Below, one piece after another: positions 8,475 through 16,453 of a DNA stretch of 64,000 nucleotides. Under the pieces are notes generated by a model that was not told the origin of the DNA, made no database searches, and was given only the letters and a program-made list of their open reading frames with translations. The stretch is taken from positions 5,954,501-6,018,500 of the forward strand of contig NZ_CP128362.1 of assembly GCF_034274695.1 (NCBI RefSeq). The letters are read 5' to 3'. The position numbers and the translations under genes were made by a program. The stretch comes from Chitinophaga sp. LS1. Lineage in GTDB: Bacteria; Bacteroidota; Bacteroidia; Chitinophagales; Chitinophagaceae. How positions within the stretch are numbered: the stretch's first letter is position 1; each line of letters begins with the position of its first letter.

Positions 8475-10241
8475 ATGGAACAACACCAGAACGTTAAGAA
8501 AGCATCGTTTAAAAAGACCTTTCGCTTATATAAATACATCAGGCCCTATTGGCCCATGTTCAGCGTAGGCATGTTATTATTATTTATTACCAGTTTATCG
8601 AACCTCGCATTTCCACGTTTATTGGGCGACCTGGTAGACAATGGTTCTCATTCGAAAGACATTTCGGCAATCAACCACACGGGACTATGGCTTATAGGGT
8701 TACTTTTAGTGCAGGGTATCCTGGGGTATTTTAGGATCAACATTTTTGTCCGGGTCACGGAACGCTCGCTGGCTTCCCTTCGCCAACATGTGTACAACCA
8801 CCTGATCCGCCTGCCCATGAGTTTTTTCCTGAACCGCAGGGTGGGAGAACTGGGCAGCCGTATTTCTTCTGACATCTCTCTGCTACAAGAGACGTTTACT
8901 ACCACCGTCGCCGAATTTATCCGGCAGATCATTATTATTGTCGGGGGGATCGCATTGCTGGTACACACTTCTGCACAGCTGACGGTGCTGATGCTGGGCA
9001 CCCTGCCGGTAATTGTGATCCTTGCCTGGTTGTTTGGCCGCGTGGTGCGCAAATATTCCAAACAGGCTCAGAGCCAGGTAGCAGAAGCGAATACCATTGT
9101 GGAAGAAACCCTGCAGGGGATATTGAATGTAAAGGCATTCGCCAATGAGTTTTTTGAAATGCGGCGATACCAGCACAAAACTGCTGAAGTAGCAAAAACC
9201 GGTATTAAAACGGGTACTTACCGGGGCGCATTTGCCGCCTTTATGATCCTGGGCGTATTTGGAGCAATCGTCGCAGTGATATGGAGAGGTGCGGTGTTAA
9301 TTGCTATGGGTACCCTGCAGCCAGGCTTACTGATCTCCTTTGTTTTGTACTCTACCTTTATTGGTGCATCTGTAGCCGGACTGGCTGAAGTATATGCCAC
9401 CATTCAAAAGACCCTGGGTGCTACCGAACACCTGCTGGAAATTCTCGACGAACCGGCAGAACCTATTACCGATAGTGCGCTGATTGCTGAAAAAGATCAC
9501 CTGAATGGGGAAATCTCTTTCAATCACCTCGCTTTCCGTTACCCATCCAGGGACGACCTGAATGTATTGCAGGATATCTCTTTCGACATCGAAGCCGACC
9601 AGCAAATAGCTTTGGTAGGCCCAAGTGGTGCAGGCAAGAGTACCATCGCCTCTTTATTATTAAGATTGTATGAACCGGCCGGCGGCAGCATCTCATTCAA
9701 TGGCCGTGATGCGGCAGACTTCCCATTGTCTGCATTGAGGAGCCAGATGGCTATCGTACCACAGGATGTATTTCTATTTGGCGGCACCATCCGCGAAAAC
9801 ATCGCTTATGGCAAACCGGAGGCCACCCCGGACGAAATCATCGCCGCGGCAAAACAAGCTAACGCGTGGGAATTTATACAACGCTTCCCGGAAGGACTGG
9901 ATACCGTAGTAGGAGAGAGAGGTATTCAATTATCCGGCGGACAGCGGCAAAGGATTGCCATTGCCCGGGCTGTGCTGAAAGATCCAAGGATCCTGATACT
10001 GGACGAAGCGACATCTGCACTGGATTCTGAGTCAGAAAAGCTGGTGCAGGATGCACTCGAAAAACTGATGCGCGGTCGTACTTCAATAGTAATTGCCCAC
10101 AGGCTGGCGACTGTACGCCAGGCAGATAAGATTATCGTGCTGGATAAAGGCCGCATTATAGAGCAGGGCACGCACCAGGAATTGCTCACGGTAGATGGGG
10201 GATTATATAAAAGCCTGAGTGAAATGCAGTTCACCCATTGA
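8475..10241 (+). CDS. ABC exporter half-transporter (fused TMD-NBD)
   Basis: About 588 residues, the normal length for an MsbA/LmrA-type half-transporter that works as a homodimer in the inner membrane. Residues 1-320 form the six-helix ABC_membrane domain. The nucleotide-binding domain has Walker A GPSGAGKST near 382, a Q-loop VPQDVFLFGG, signature LSGGQRQR near 485 and Walker B ILILDEATSALD near 506, with the H-loop IAHRLAT. The ATG at 8475 is preferred; an upstream in-frame TTG at 8454 adds only a few unlikely residues. The substrate (lipid, peptide or drug) cannot be told from sequence. It stands alone and ends at a strong hairpin. Confidence 0.92.
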   Translation: MEQHQNVKKASFKKTFRLYKYIRPYWPMFSVGMLLLFITSLSNLAFPRLLGDLVDNGSHSKDISAINHTGLWLIGLLLVQGILGYFRINIFVRVTERSLASLRQHVYNHLIRLPMSFFLNRRVGELGSRISSDISLLQETFTTTVAEFIRQIIIIVGGIALLVHTSAQLTVLMLGTLPVIVILAWLFGRVVRKYSKQAQSQVAEANTIVEETLQGILNVKAFANEFFEMRRYQHKTAEVAKTGIKTGTYRGAFAAFMILGVFGAIVAVIWRGAVLIAMGTLQPGLLISFVLYSTFIGASVAGLAEVYATIQKTLGATEHLLEILDEPAEPITDSALIAEKDHLNGEISFNHLAFRYPSRDDLNVLQDISFDIEADQQIALVGPSGAGKSTIASLLLRLYEPAGGSISFNGRDAADFPLSALRSQMAIVPQDVFLFGGTIRENIAYGKPEATPDEIIAAAKQANAWEFIQRFPEGLDTVVGERGIQLSGGQRQRIAIARAVLKDPRILILDEATSALDSESEKLVQDALEKLMRGRTSIVIAHRLATVRQADKIIVLDKGRIIEQGTHQELLTVDGGLYKSLSEMQFTH

Positions 10242-10245
10242 TCCC

Positions 10246-10285
10246 ATATAAGAAAGATGCAGTGCAAACTGCATCTTTCTTATAT
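10246..10285. terminator. Bidirectional terminator hairpin
   Basis: An 18-bp perfect stem (10246-10263 with 10268-10285) has a 4-base loop. It lies between the convergent ABC exporter and thioesterase genes and ends immediately before the thioesterase stop. Confidence 0.85.
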
Positions 10286-10286
10286 A

Positions 10287-10763
10287 TTAGAGATAAGGCT
10301 TCATCTCTTCTTCAATATTCATCCTCAATGCCATGAGCTTTTTAGCATAAGCTTCCATTTCAAGTGCGGCAGGTGTTTCGGGATGCCATTTGGGTACGGG
10401 AACCGTCTTGCCGTTATCATCTACGGCAGCGAACACCATTACACAGTGGGTAGTTTTGATCCTGTCATGCTGGCGGGGATTGCCTGCTGACACGTTTATG
10501 GCGATATGCATACTGGTGTTACCGGTGTAGATCACAGTCGCATTAATTTCTACCATGTCGCCTATCTGGATAGGACGGATAAAACGAATACCCCCAACAT
10601 ACACAGTCACACAATACTGACCGCTCCAATTAGCTGCACATGCATATCCTGCCTGGTCAATCCATTTCATCACGGCGCCCCCGTGAACCTTTCCGCCGAA
10701 ATTAACATCCGATGGCTCTGCGAGGAAACGCAGGGTCACTGTGTTACTGATTGTATCTATCAT
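10287..10763 (-). CDS. Acyl-CoA thioesterase, hotdog fold
   Basis: About 158 residues from the ATG at 10761-10763. The conserved segment NFGGKVHGGAVMKWIDQAGYACA (residues about 18-40) is the active-site region of the YciA/cytosolic acyl-CoA hydrolase family. It is followed by VGGIRFIRPIQIGDMVEI and the C-terminal hotdog strands. It should hydrolyse acyl-CoA thioesters in the cytoplasm. An open frame extends upstream to 10847 but overlaps the terminator of the preceding gene, so the shorter start is chosen. Confidence 0.85.
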   Translation of the reverse strand: MIDTISNTVTLRFLAEPSDVNFGGKVHGGAVMKWIDQAGYACAANWSGQYCVTVYVGGIRFIRPIQIGDMVEINATVIYTGNTSMHIAINVSAGNPRQHDRIKTTHCVMVFAAVDDNGKTVPVPKWHPETPAALEMEAYAKKLMALRMNIEEEMKPYL

Positions 10764-10797
10764 AGTGCGCGATTTGAATATTGCAAGATACTCATAA

Positions 10798-10834
10798 ATA
10801 AAAAAGCAGCGCCCCCAAATATTAAAGGCGCTGC
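10798..10834 (-). terminator. Rho-independent terminator of the outer-membrane receptor gene
   Basis: An 8-bp GC-rich stem (10806-10813 with 10827-10834) is followed on the minus strand by a T-rich tract. It lies 90 bases downstream of the barrel gene stop. Confidence 0.7.
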
Positions 10835-10923
10835 AAAAACTACACAAACAAATTGATCGCTGACGCTTGCCTGTCAGTAATCAGAAATCATTATATTAAT
10901 AGGACAAAACAGTCATAACGAAA

Positions 10924-13395
10924 TTAGAAATCACCATTCCCTCCCTGTTCTTCTCCTTTCTTATTCTCTTTCTTTTTTCCTGCGTCAATCTTACCAAATC
11001 TCCAGGACACATTCAAACGCGCTTCGCGGGTAGCACGCTTGCGATAATATTCCTGCTCAGAATAATCAGTATTTGTATAATTGATACTCCGATCTGTATT
11101 GAAAATATCATTGATACCCATAGACACCACCAGTGATCTGTCTTTCAGGAACTCCTTGCGCAGCGCCGCATCCACGGTATATTTTCCGGCTCTTTCTCCC
11201 TGAGCCATAATCTGTTTGGACTCATAGATGCCAGTAACCTGTAAGGTCGTTCTATACGGCAATTTGTAATTTGTATTGATCTTACCAAAGAAGATAAACC
11301 CTGAATTTGTCAGGTTCGTCTGCAGGTTGGAAGCATTGATCTTCGTTTGCGCCATGTTCAGGTTCGTAGTCACATCCCAGTCTTTGGTCAACTGGTTACG
11401 CACGGTAAACTCCGCACCATATGCATTCCTAGTATCTGCATTCACAGGGTAAGTCAATACGACTTTCTGTGCTACACCATTCACGGTAATGGTAGTATCA
11501 GATGAGTAATCGGTGATCGCATTCTTTGTATTACGGAAATATAAAGACACCATTACATTGTGCTTTCGATTGAAATCTTTCAGATAGCTAAACTCAAATG
11601 AATTGGTGAATTCAGGTTTTAATGTCGGGTTACCACGACTTGCACTCTGTGCGGTGTAATTCAGGTTAGGCAACAGGTCCCTGAACCATGGACGACGTAC
11701 ACGACGTGTGTAATTCAGCTGCAGCTCATGATCACCTTTGAACTTCTGAGACAGAAACATACTGGGAAACAGGCTGATAGGGTAGCTGATCTTATAATTA
11801 CTTTTAGTCGTGCTGGTCATATCACCACTGTAATAGGACTGTTCACCTCTCAAACCACCCATGTAACCAAAGCTTCCCAACTGACCGGAGTAGCTGATGT
11901 AACCTGCGTTGATGGTTTCTTTGTAATGATAGTTATTAGAGAGTGAGCTATCAAAAACGTAGTCTCCGGTAGCATTGTTCAGTCCCATGGTAGTCAGCGT
12001 ATTATTAAAGATACGGCTGGTGGTACGCAAACCTGCTTCAACCTTTGAGTTTTCAGACAGCGGATTTACGTAGTCAATCTGACCCGTCACATAAGTGGTG
12101 TTACCACCACCATACGCATATCGTTTAGCAGGGGCGGTGGGTGTATCGATTGCAACATGATCCAACGTATAATATTGTAATGAATAATCACTACCATCAT
12201 TGCTGGTGGCGTAGTTGTAATTGAAATCAGCCGTCAGCTCGTGACCCTGTTTTGCGAAAGTATGTTTATACCCCAACTGACCGGCATAGTTGCGGAAGTT
12301 GTGATTGTCATTGTCCACACCTGAACCATATCTTACCTGCTCTTTGCCGGTGTTCAGGTTGTACAGTGTCAGGTTATTATCATCACGGAAATCGCCTGCG
12401 TTGATGCTGGTGCTGATGCTAAAAGTATTACGGTTGTCCATGAACCAGTCAAAGCCGATACGGCCATATTGAAACTTACGGCTCTGGTCACCATTTTCAT
12501 ATTGGTCCAGGTAAGTAGTCGTATCTGTACCGATGTTCTTACGGAACAGGTGTTCTTTAGAAGAACCTTTACGGGAACGCACATTATAACTCAGGGAGAG
12601 ATTGAACTTTTCACGGCGGATACTGAAATCGAAACCGCCATTCGCACCACCCAAAGAAGAAATACCTGCGTTCACCTGTCCGTTGATGCCAGCTTTCCTG
12701 TTTTTCTTCAATACTATATTTAATATACCACTCACACCTTCCGCATCATATTTTGCAGATGGGTTGGTGATCACTTCGATATTCGCAATAGCATCCGCAG
12801 GAATCTGATCCATGGTCAGGGTAGTAGGGCGGCCGTCAACAAAAATGGTCGGAGAACCATTCCGGACAGTCACATTACCGTCAATGTCTACACTTACCGC
12901 CGGTACCTGTTTCAAAACGTCGGTGGCGGTACCGCCTACGCTGGAAATATTTTTTTCCACATTGAAAACGCGCTTATCAATCGCCATGGTGTAAGCGGGC
13001 TTTTCACCTACGATCTCTACAGCAGCCAATACTTTCGCATTAGTGCCGAGCTTGATATTGCCAACATCAATAATATTATTTTTTGATGTTAAGGCAATTG
13101 CTTTATAAACGGTAGAATAACCTATGAAATTTACCTTCAATAAATACTTTCCTGTAGGAATTACAGGGAAATTAAAATCGCCGTTTGGTTTCGAGAGCAT
13201 ACCGGTCACTACGCTGGAATCGACGGAGCGCAGGATGGCAACGGAGGCATACTCGATGGGAGCATTGGTTTGTTCATCCATCAATTTTCCCTGAATAGAC
13301 CCATTTTCAGGTGATTGTTGGTTGTTTTGTTGAGCATAAGAAAATGATAGAAATGACAGCGTCATTCCCATAAATAACGAGACAAATTTGTGCAT
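10924..13395 (-). CDS. TonB-dependent receptor-like outer-membrane beta-barrel protein
   Basis: 823 residues. A signal peptide (about 1-21, ending FSYA) is followed by a carboxypeptidase-D regulatory-like Ig domain (about 34-115), a plug-like domain (about 130-230, with VLKQVPAVSVDIDGNVTVRNG and IEVITNPSAKYDAEG) and a C-terminal beta-barrel of the OMP_b-brl_3 type. This architecture is very common in Bacteroidota, and unlike SusC it usually has no SusD partner; none is seen here. A Lys/Glu/Gly-rich tail (KKKENKKGEEQGG) follows the barrel. The substrate is unknown. It stands as a single gene with its own downstream terminator. Confidence 0.9.
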   Translation of the reverse strand: MHKFVSLFMGMTLSFLSFSYAQQNNQQSPENGSIQGKLMDEQTNAPIEYASVAILRSVDSSVVTGMLSKPNGDFNFPVIPTGKYLLKVNFIGYSTVYKAIALTSKNNIIDVGNIKLGTNAKVLAAVEIVGEKPAYTMAIDKRVFNVEKNISSVGGTATDVLKQVPAVSVDIDGNVTVRNGSPTIFVDGRPTTLTMDQIPADAIANIEVITNPSAKYDAEGVSGILNIVLKKNRKAGINGQVNAGISSLGGANGGFDFSIRREKFNLSLSYNVRSRKGSSKEHLFRKNIGTDTTTYLDQYENGDQSRKFQYGRIGFDWFMDNRNTFSISTSINAGDFRDDNNLTLYNLNTGKEQVRYGSGVDNDNHNFRNYAGQLGYKHTFAKQGHELTADFNYNYATSNDGSDYSLQYYTLDHVAIDTPTAPAKRYAYGGGNTTYVTGQIDYVNPLSENSKVEAGLRTTSRIFNNTLTTMGLNNATGDYVFDSSLSNNYHYKETINAGYISYSGQLGSFGYMGGLRGEQSYYSGDMTSTTKSNYKISYPISLFPSMFLSQKFKGDHELQLNYTRRVRRPWFRDLLPNLNYTAQSASRGNPTLKPEFTNSFEFSYLKDFNRKHNVMVSLYFRNTKNAITDYSSDTTITVNGVAQKVVLTYPVNADTRNAYGAEFTVRNQLTKDWDVTTNLNMAQTKINASNLQTNLTNSGFIFFGKINTNYKLPYRTTLQVTGIYESKQIMAQGERAGKYTVDAALRKEFLKDRSLVVSMGINDIFNTDRSINYTNTDYSEQEYYRKRATREARLNVSWRFGKIDAGKKKENKKGEEQGGNGDF

Positions 13396-13543
13396 GATCC
13401 AAATAACTTTTCTAATGTTAGCCTGTAACTACAGCTAAAAATAAATGTTTTATAAAAAGTTTCCTGCGATAATGGATGAATGGCGAACATGATTGATGTA
13501 TCTTTACTGCCGGACCGTTACAATTTTCGAATAGCAAATTTTT

Positions 13544-14305
13544 ATGTCTAACGCCTACCAGCCAGATTGGGATTTATACACTTGTCACATAGATGACCAC
13601 CCGGCCATTATAGGGCTAGACCTCGACCTACGGCGATTCGCACCGCTGAACAGTAAACCGCATGCTATTTATGTGTCTGTATATTTGAATACTCCCCGGG
13701 CCGATGGGTTTCCACAGGGAGAAGAGTTTCAAGTGTTGGGTGAAATTGAGGACAGCCTGGTCAAAGGATTGGAAACAAAACTGAATGCACACTTTGTGGG
13801 CAGGACGATTTCCAATGGTGTAAGAGATTTTTATTTTTATTCCGGTGACACAACATTATATGATAAGCATATAGCTGATGTGATGATCGGATTTCCTAAT
13901 TATCAATATGATTTTGGAGTAAAGGAAGATCGTACCTGGGAATTGTATTTTGATTTCCTGCTACCTGATAAGGTAGAGTTCCAGCGTATACAGAACCGTA
14001 AGGTGCTGCGCACGCTGAAACAACATGGGGATATTGAGGAAAAAGCCAGACACATTGATCACTATATTTATTTCAATTCGGAAGAAGATAGGGAGCGATA
14101 CTGGCAGCAGATCAGCAAAGAAGGATTTGTTGTGCAGCAGCGTAACCTGAGTGGCAATGAAGAACGGCCTTACAGCCTGCATGTATCCAGACATGACTGT
14201 ACAGATGAACGAAGCATCAATGCTGTCGTGCTTTTGTTGTTTGAACTGGCACAAGCGATCAATGCAGACTACAATGGCTGGGAAACGACGGTTGTAAACA
14301 GTTAA
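13544..14305 (+). CDS. DUF695 / RraB-like domain protein
   Basis: 253 cytoplasmic residues. Residues about 1-130 match DUF695 in pattern (DWDLYTCHIDDHPAIIGLDLDL; YVSVYLNTPRADGFP). The C-terminal half (about 145-245, with RNRKVLRTLKQHGDIEEKAR-like sequence and YIYFNSEEDRERYW) resembles the RraB family, named for an E. coli inhibitor of RNase E. Whether the RNase-related role is kept in Bacteroidota is unknown. It is a single gene closed by a strong terminator. Confidence 0.75.
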   Translation: MSNAYQPDWDLYTCHIDDHPAIIGLDLDLRRFAPLNSKPHAIYVSVYLNTPRADGFPQGEEFQVLGEIEDSLVKGLETKLNAHFVGRTISNGVRDFYFYSGDTTLYDKHIADVMIGFPNYQYDFGVKEDRTWELYFDFLLPDKVEFQRIQNRKVLRTLKQHGDIEEKARHIDHYIYFNSEEDRERYWQQISKEGFVVQQRNLSGNEERPYSLHVSRHDCTDERSINAVVLLLFELAQAINADYNGWETTVVNS

Positions 14306-14334
14306 TCTGTTTCCGATAGTCCATTTATTGGATC

Positions 14335-14368
14335 AAATCGCTTATGTCTAAGGCATAAGCGATTTTTT
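14335..14368 (+). terminator. Rho-independent terminator
   Basis: A 12-bp stem (14335-14346 with 14354-14365) has a 7-base loop and a T run. A hairpin with a very similar stem ends the M1 peptidase gene at 46973. Confidence 0.9.
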
Positions 14369-14455
14369 CGCGTGTGTAGGTTCGGGATTTTTATTTAGAT
14401 TACTTACAACTGTTGTATGCTCTTTGCTAAGAAGGGCATATAAGTTATTATACGA

Positions 14456-16453
14456 GTGGGAAATCGATCAAAAATATTGTTACACTTTCTGGTTTGCTGT
14501 TGCCTGACTATGCCGTTACTCATTCGGCATGCATATGGCAGCACGCGAAAGGATACGGTTATTATTCCATACTATTTATACAGGGTTTCCACCCTGAGGG
14601 ATACCCTTCCACCCAGATTATACAAACCGATCGCAGATACGATCCCCATTCCGTTATTTAAACCCAAACCGCCTTCCAGAAACTGGTTCCATCGTGTGGC
14701 GGAGTATAGAGATTCCCTGCGTCGCAGAGATTACCGCGACTCCCTGATCCGGAAAATGACCCGGCAAAATGCACCGGAACCACCTACTACAGACAGCAGT
14801 ATTATTAAGAGTGAACAGTATTTCATTCCTTTTACCGGGAGGGTGATCCGGGATATCTATTATCGTAAGGTTAATGTATTCGGTCCGCAGAACATACGGG
14901 ATACGGCGTTTACGACTTCTATGAAGCTGATCAAACTGGCCAACCGCCTTCACTATAATACGGAAGAATGGGTGATACGGCAGGCATTGTTCTTTAAATC
15001 AGGCGATACCCTGAACCCTTACGAAATGTCGGACAATGAGCGTTATCTGCGTAGCCGGCCGTATATGCAGGATGCCCGCTTGTATATTATAAACGCCGGC
15101 GCCAGCCCGGACTCACTGGATCTATTGGTGGTGACCAAAGATGTATTTGAATATGGTGTTGATGTCGGCGAAGCCAGTACTTCGGCCGTGAGAACCACCA
15201 TTTATAATAATAACCTGTTTGGTGCCGGTCAGGAATTGCGGGTCGGCGCCTATTGGAAGAATAGCTACAATCCGCCCTGGGGATCGGAGGTAAAGTATAC
15301 GAAATACAACGCTTTGGGCACTTTTGCCGATGTCTCGCTGGGGTATACGACACTCAATAACTATTTCCCCCTGGATTCTGGGGTATTTGAAGGCGCTTAT
15401 TATTTAAATATCAACAGGCCACTCTATAACTCTTCCGCCGATTGGGCAGGTGGGATCGGTTTGAGAAGGAGCTTCTCTATTAATGCCCGTGAGCAACCTG
15501 ATACCATTTACAGGGATTACAAGTATGAATTGCTGGAATTATGGGGAGGGTACAACCTGATCAAACAGGACAAACATAACCTGAACAATCAGCGTCCTAA
15601 CCTGGCTATTCTGCTGGCACATTCCAACCAGATGTTCCTTAAAACGCCCAGGCAACCAATTTATAAGTACGATCCTATTTATAATAATCACCGTTATTAC
15701 CTGGCGCAGGCCATTGTATTCCGGAATGAGTTCTTCAAGTCTACCCATTTCTTTGGGTTTGGCAGAACCGAGGATATTCCACTCGGGTACAATGCGAGTG
15801 TAACCTCCGGTTGGGAAACATGGAAAGGACGTACCCGGGCTTATGCCGGTATTGAAGGACAGAAGTTTTGGGTTACAAAACTGAAAGGGATCTTTAACGC
15901 CCAGATCGGGATAGGTACTTTTTATCAGAATGGCAGGTCAGAAGATGCTGTTATTCATACCAAACTGGAATATTATAGTCGTTCATTCAGGTTGGGAAAG
16001 GGCCGGTTCAGGGAATTTGCCTATTTTGATTACCTGGGAAACCCTAACCCCTATTTTTATAAACCCCTGCAGTTAAATATGGAGCATGGGATCTATGGAT
16101 ATAAAGGAGTTCCACTGACTGGTTATCAAAGAATAAATCTGAGATCTGAGACGGTGTATTATAGTCCGCTGAAAGTGCTGGGCTTTAAGTTCAACTGGTT
16201 TACCACCCTGCAGGCCACCCAGCTTACGATCAATAGTAACAATGTCTTTAAGAATCCCATTTATGGCGGGGTTGGACTAGGCTGTAGAATCAAAAATGAA
16301 AACCTGCCGCTTAATACACTCCTGTTCGATATTAATTATTTCCCCAATGCACCGGCACCTGTAAAACCTGTTTACTTTGAAATTACGACGACGGTGGATT
16401 TCAGGTTTGATATCTTTACGCTGAAGATGCCGAATTTTATCAATTTCAGGTGA
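14456..16453 (+). CDS. BamA/TamA-type outer-membrane protein
   Basis: 665 residues from a GTG start, with a signal peptide (hydrophobic 8-27, ending in HAYGS). Residues about 130-215 form a POTRA-like region (IRDIYYRKVNVFGPQ; ALFFKSGDTLNPYEMSDNERYLRSRPYMQDARLYI), and the rest alternates strands as in a 16-stranded Omp85 barrel. It is most likely a TamA- or Bacteroidota-specific Omp85 relative that inserts or exports outer-membrane material. Its 3' end overlaps the convergent FdhF-like gene by 8 bases. No substrate is evident. Confidence 0.75.
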   Translation: MGNRSKILLHFLVCCCLTMPLLIRHAYGSTRKDTVIIPYYLYRVSTLRDTLPPRLYKPIADTIPIPLFKPKPPSRNWFHRVAEYRDSLRRRDYRDSLIRKMTRQNAPEPPTTDSSIIKSEQYFIPFTGRVIRDIYYRKVNVFGPQNIRDTAFTTSMKLIKLANRLHYNTEEWVIRQALFFKSGDTLNPYEMSDNERYLRSRPYMQDARLYIINAGASPDSLDLLVVTKDVFEYGVDVGEASTSAVRTTIYNNNLFGAGQELRVGAYWKNSYNPPWGSEVKYTKYNALGTFADVSLGYTTLNNYFPLDSGVFEGAYYLNINRPLYNSSADWAGGIGLRRSFSINAREQPDTIYRDYKYELLELWGGYNLIKQDKHNLNNQRPNLAILLAHSNQMFLKTPRQPIYKYDPIYNNHRYYLAQAIVFRNEFFKSTHFFGFGRTEDIPLGYNASVTSGWETWKGRTRAYAGIEGQKFWVTKLKGIFNAQIGIGTFYQNGRSEDAVIHTKLEYYSRSFRLGKGRFREFAYFDYLGNPNPYFYKPLQLNMEHGIYGYKGVPLTGYQRINLRSETVYYSPLKVLGFKFNWFTTLQATQLTINSNNVFKNPIYGGVGLGCRIKNENLPLNTLLFDINYFPNAPAPVKPVYFEITTTVDFRFDIFTLKMPNFINFR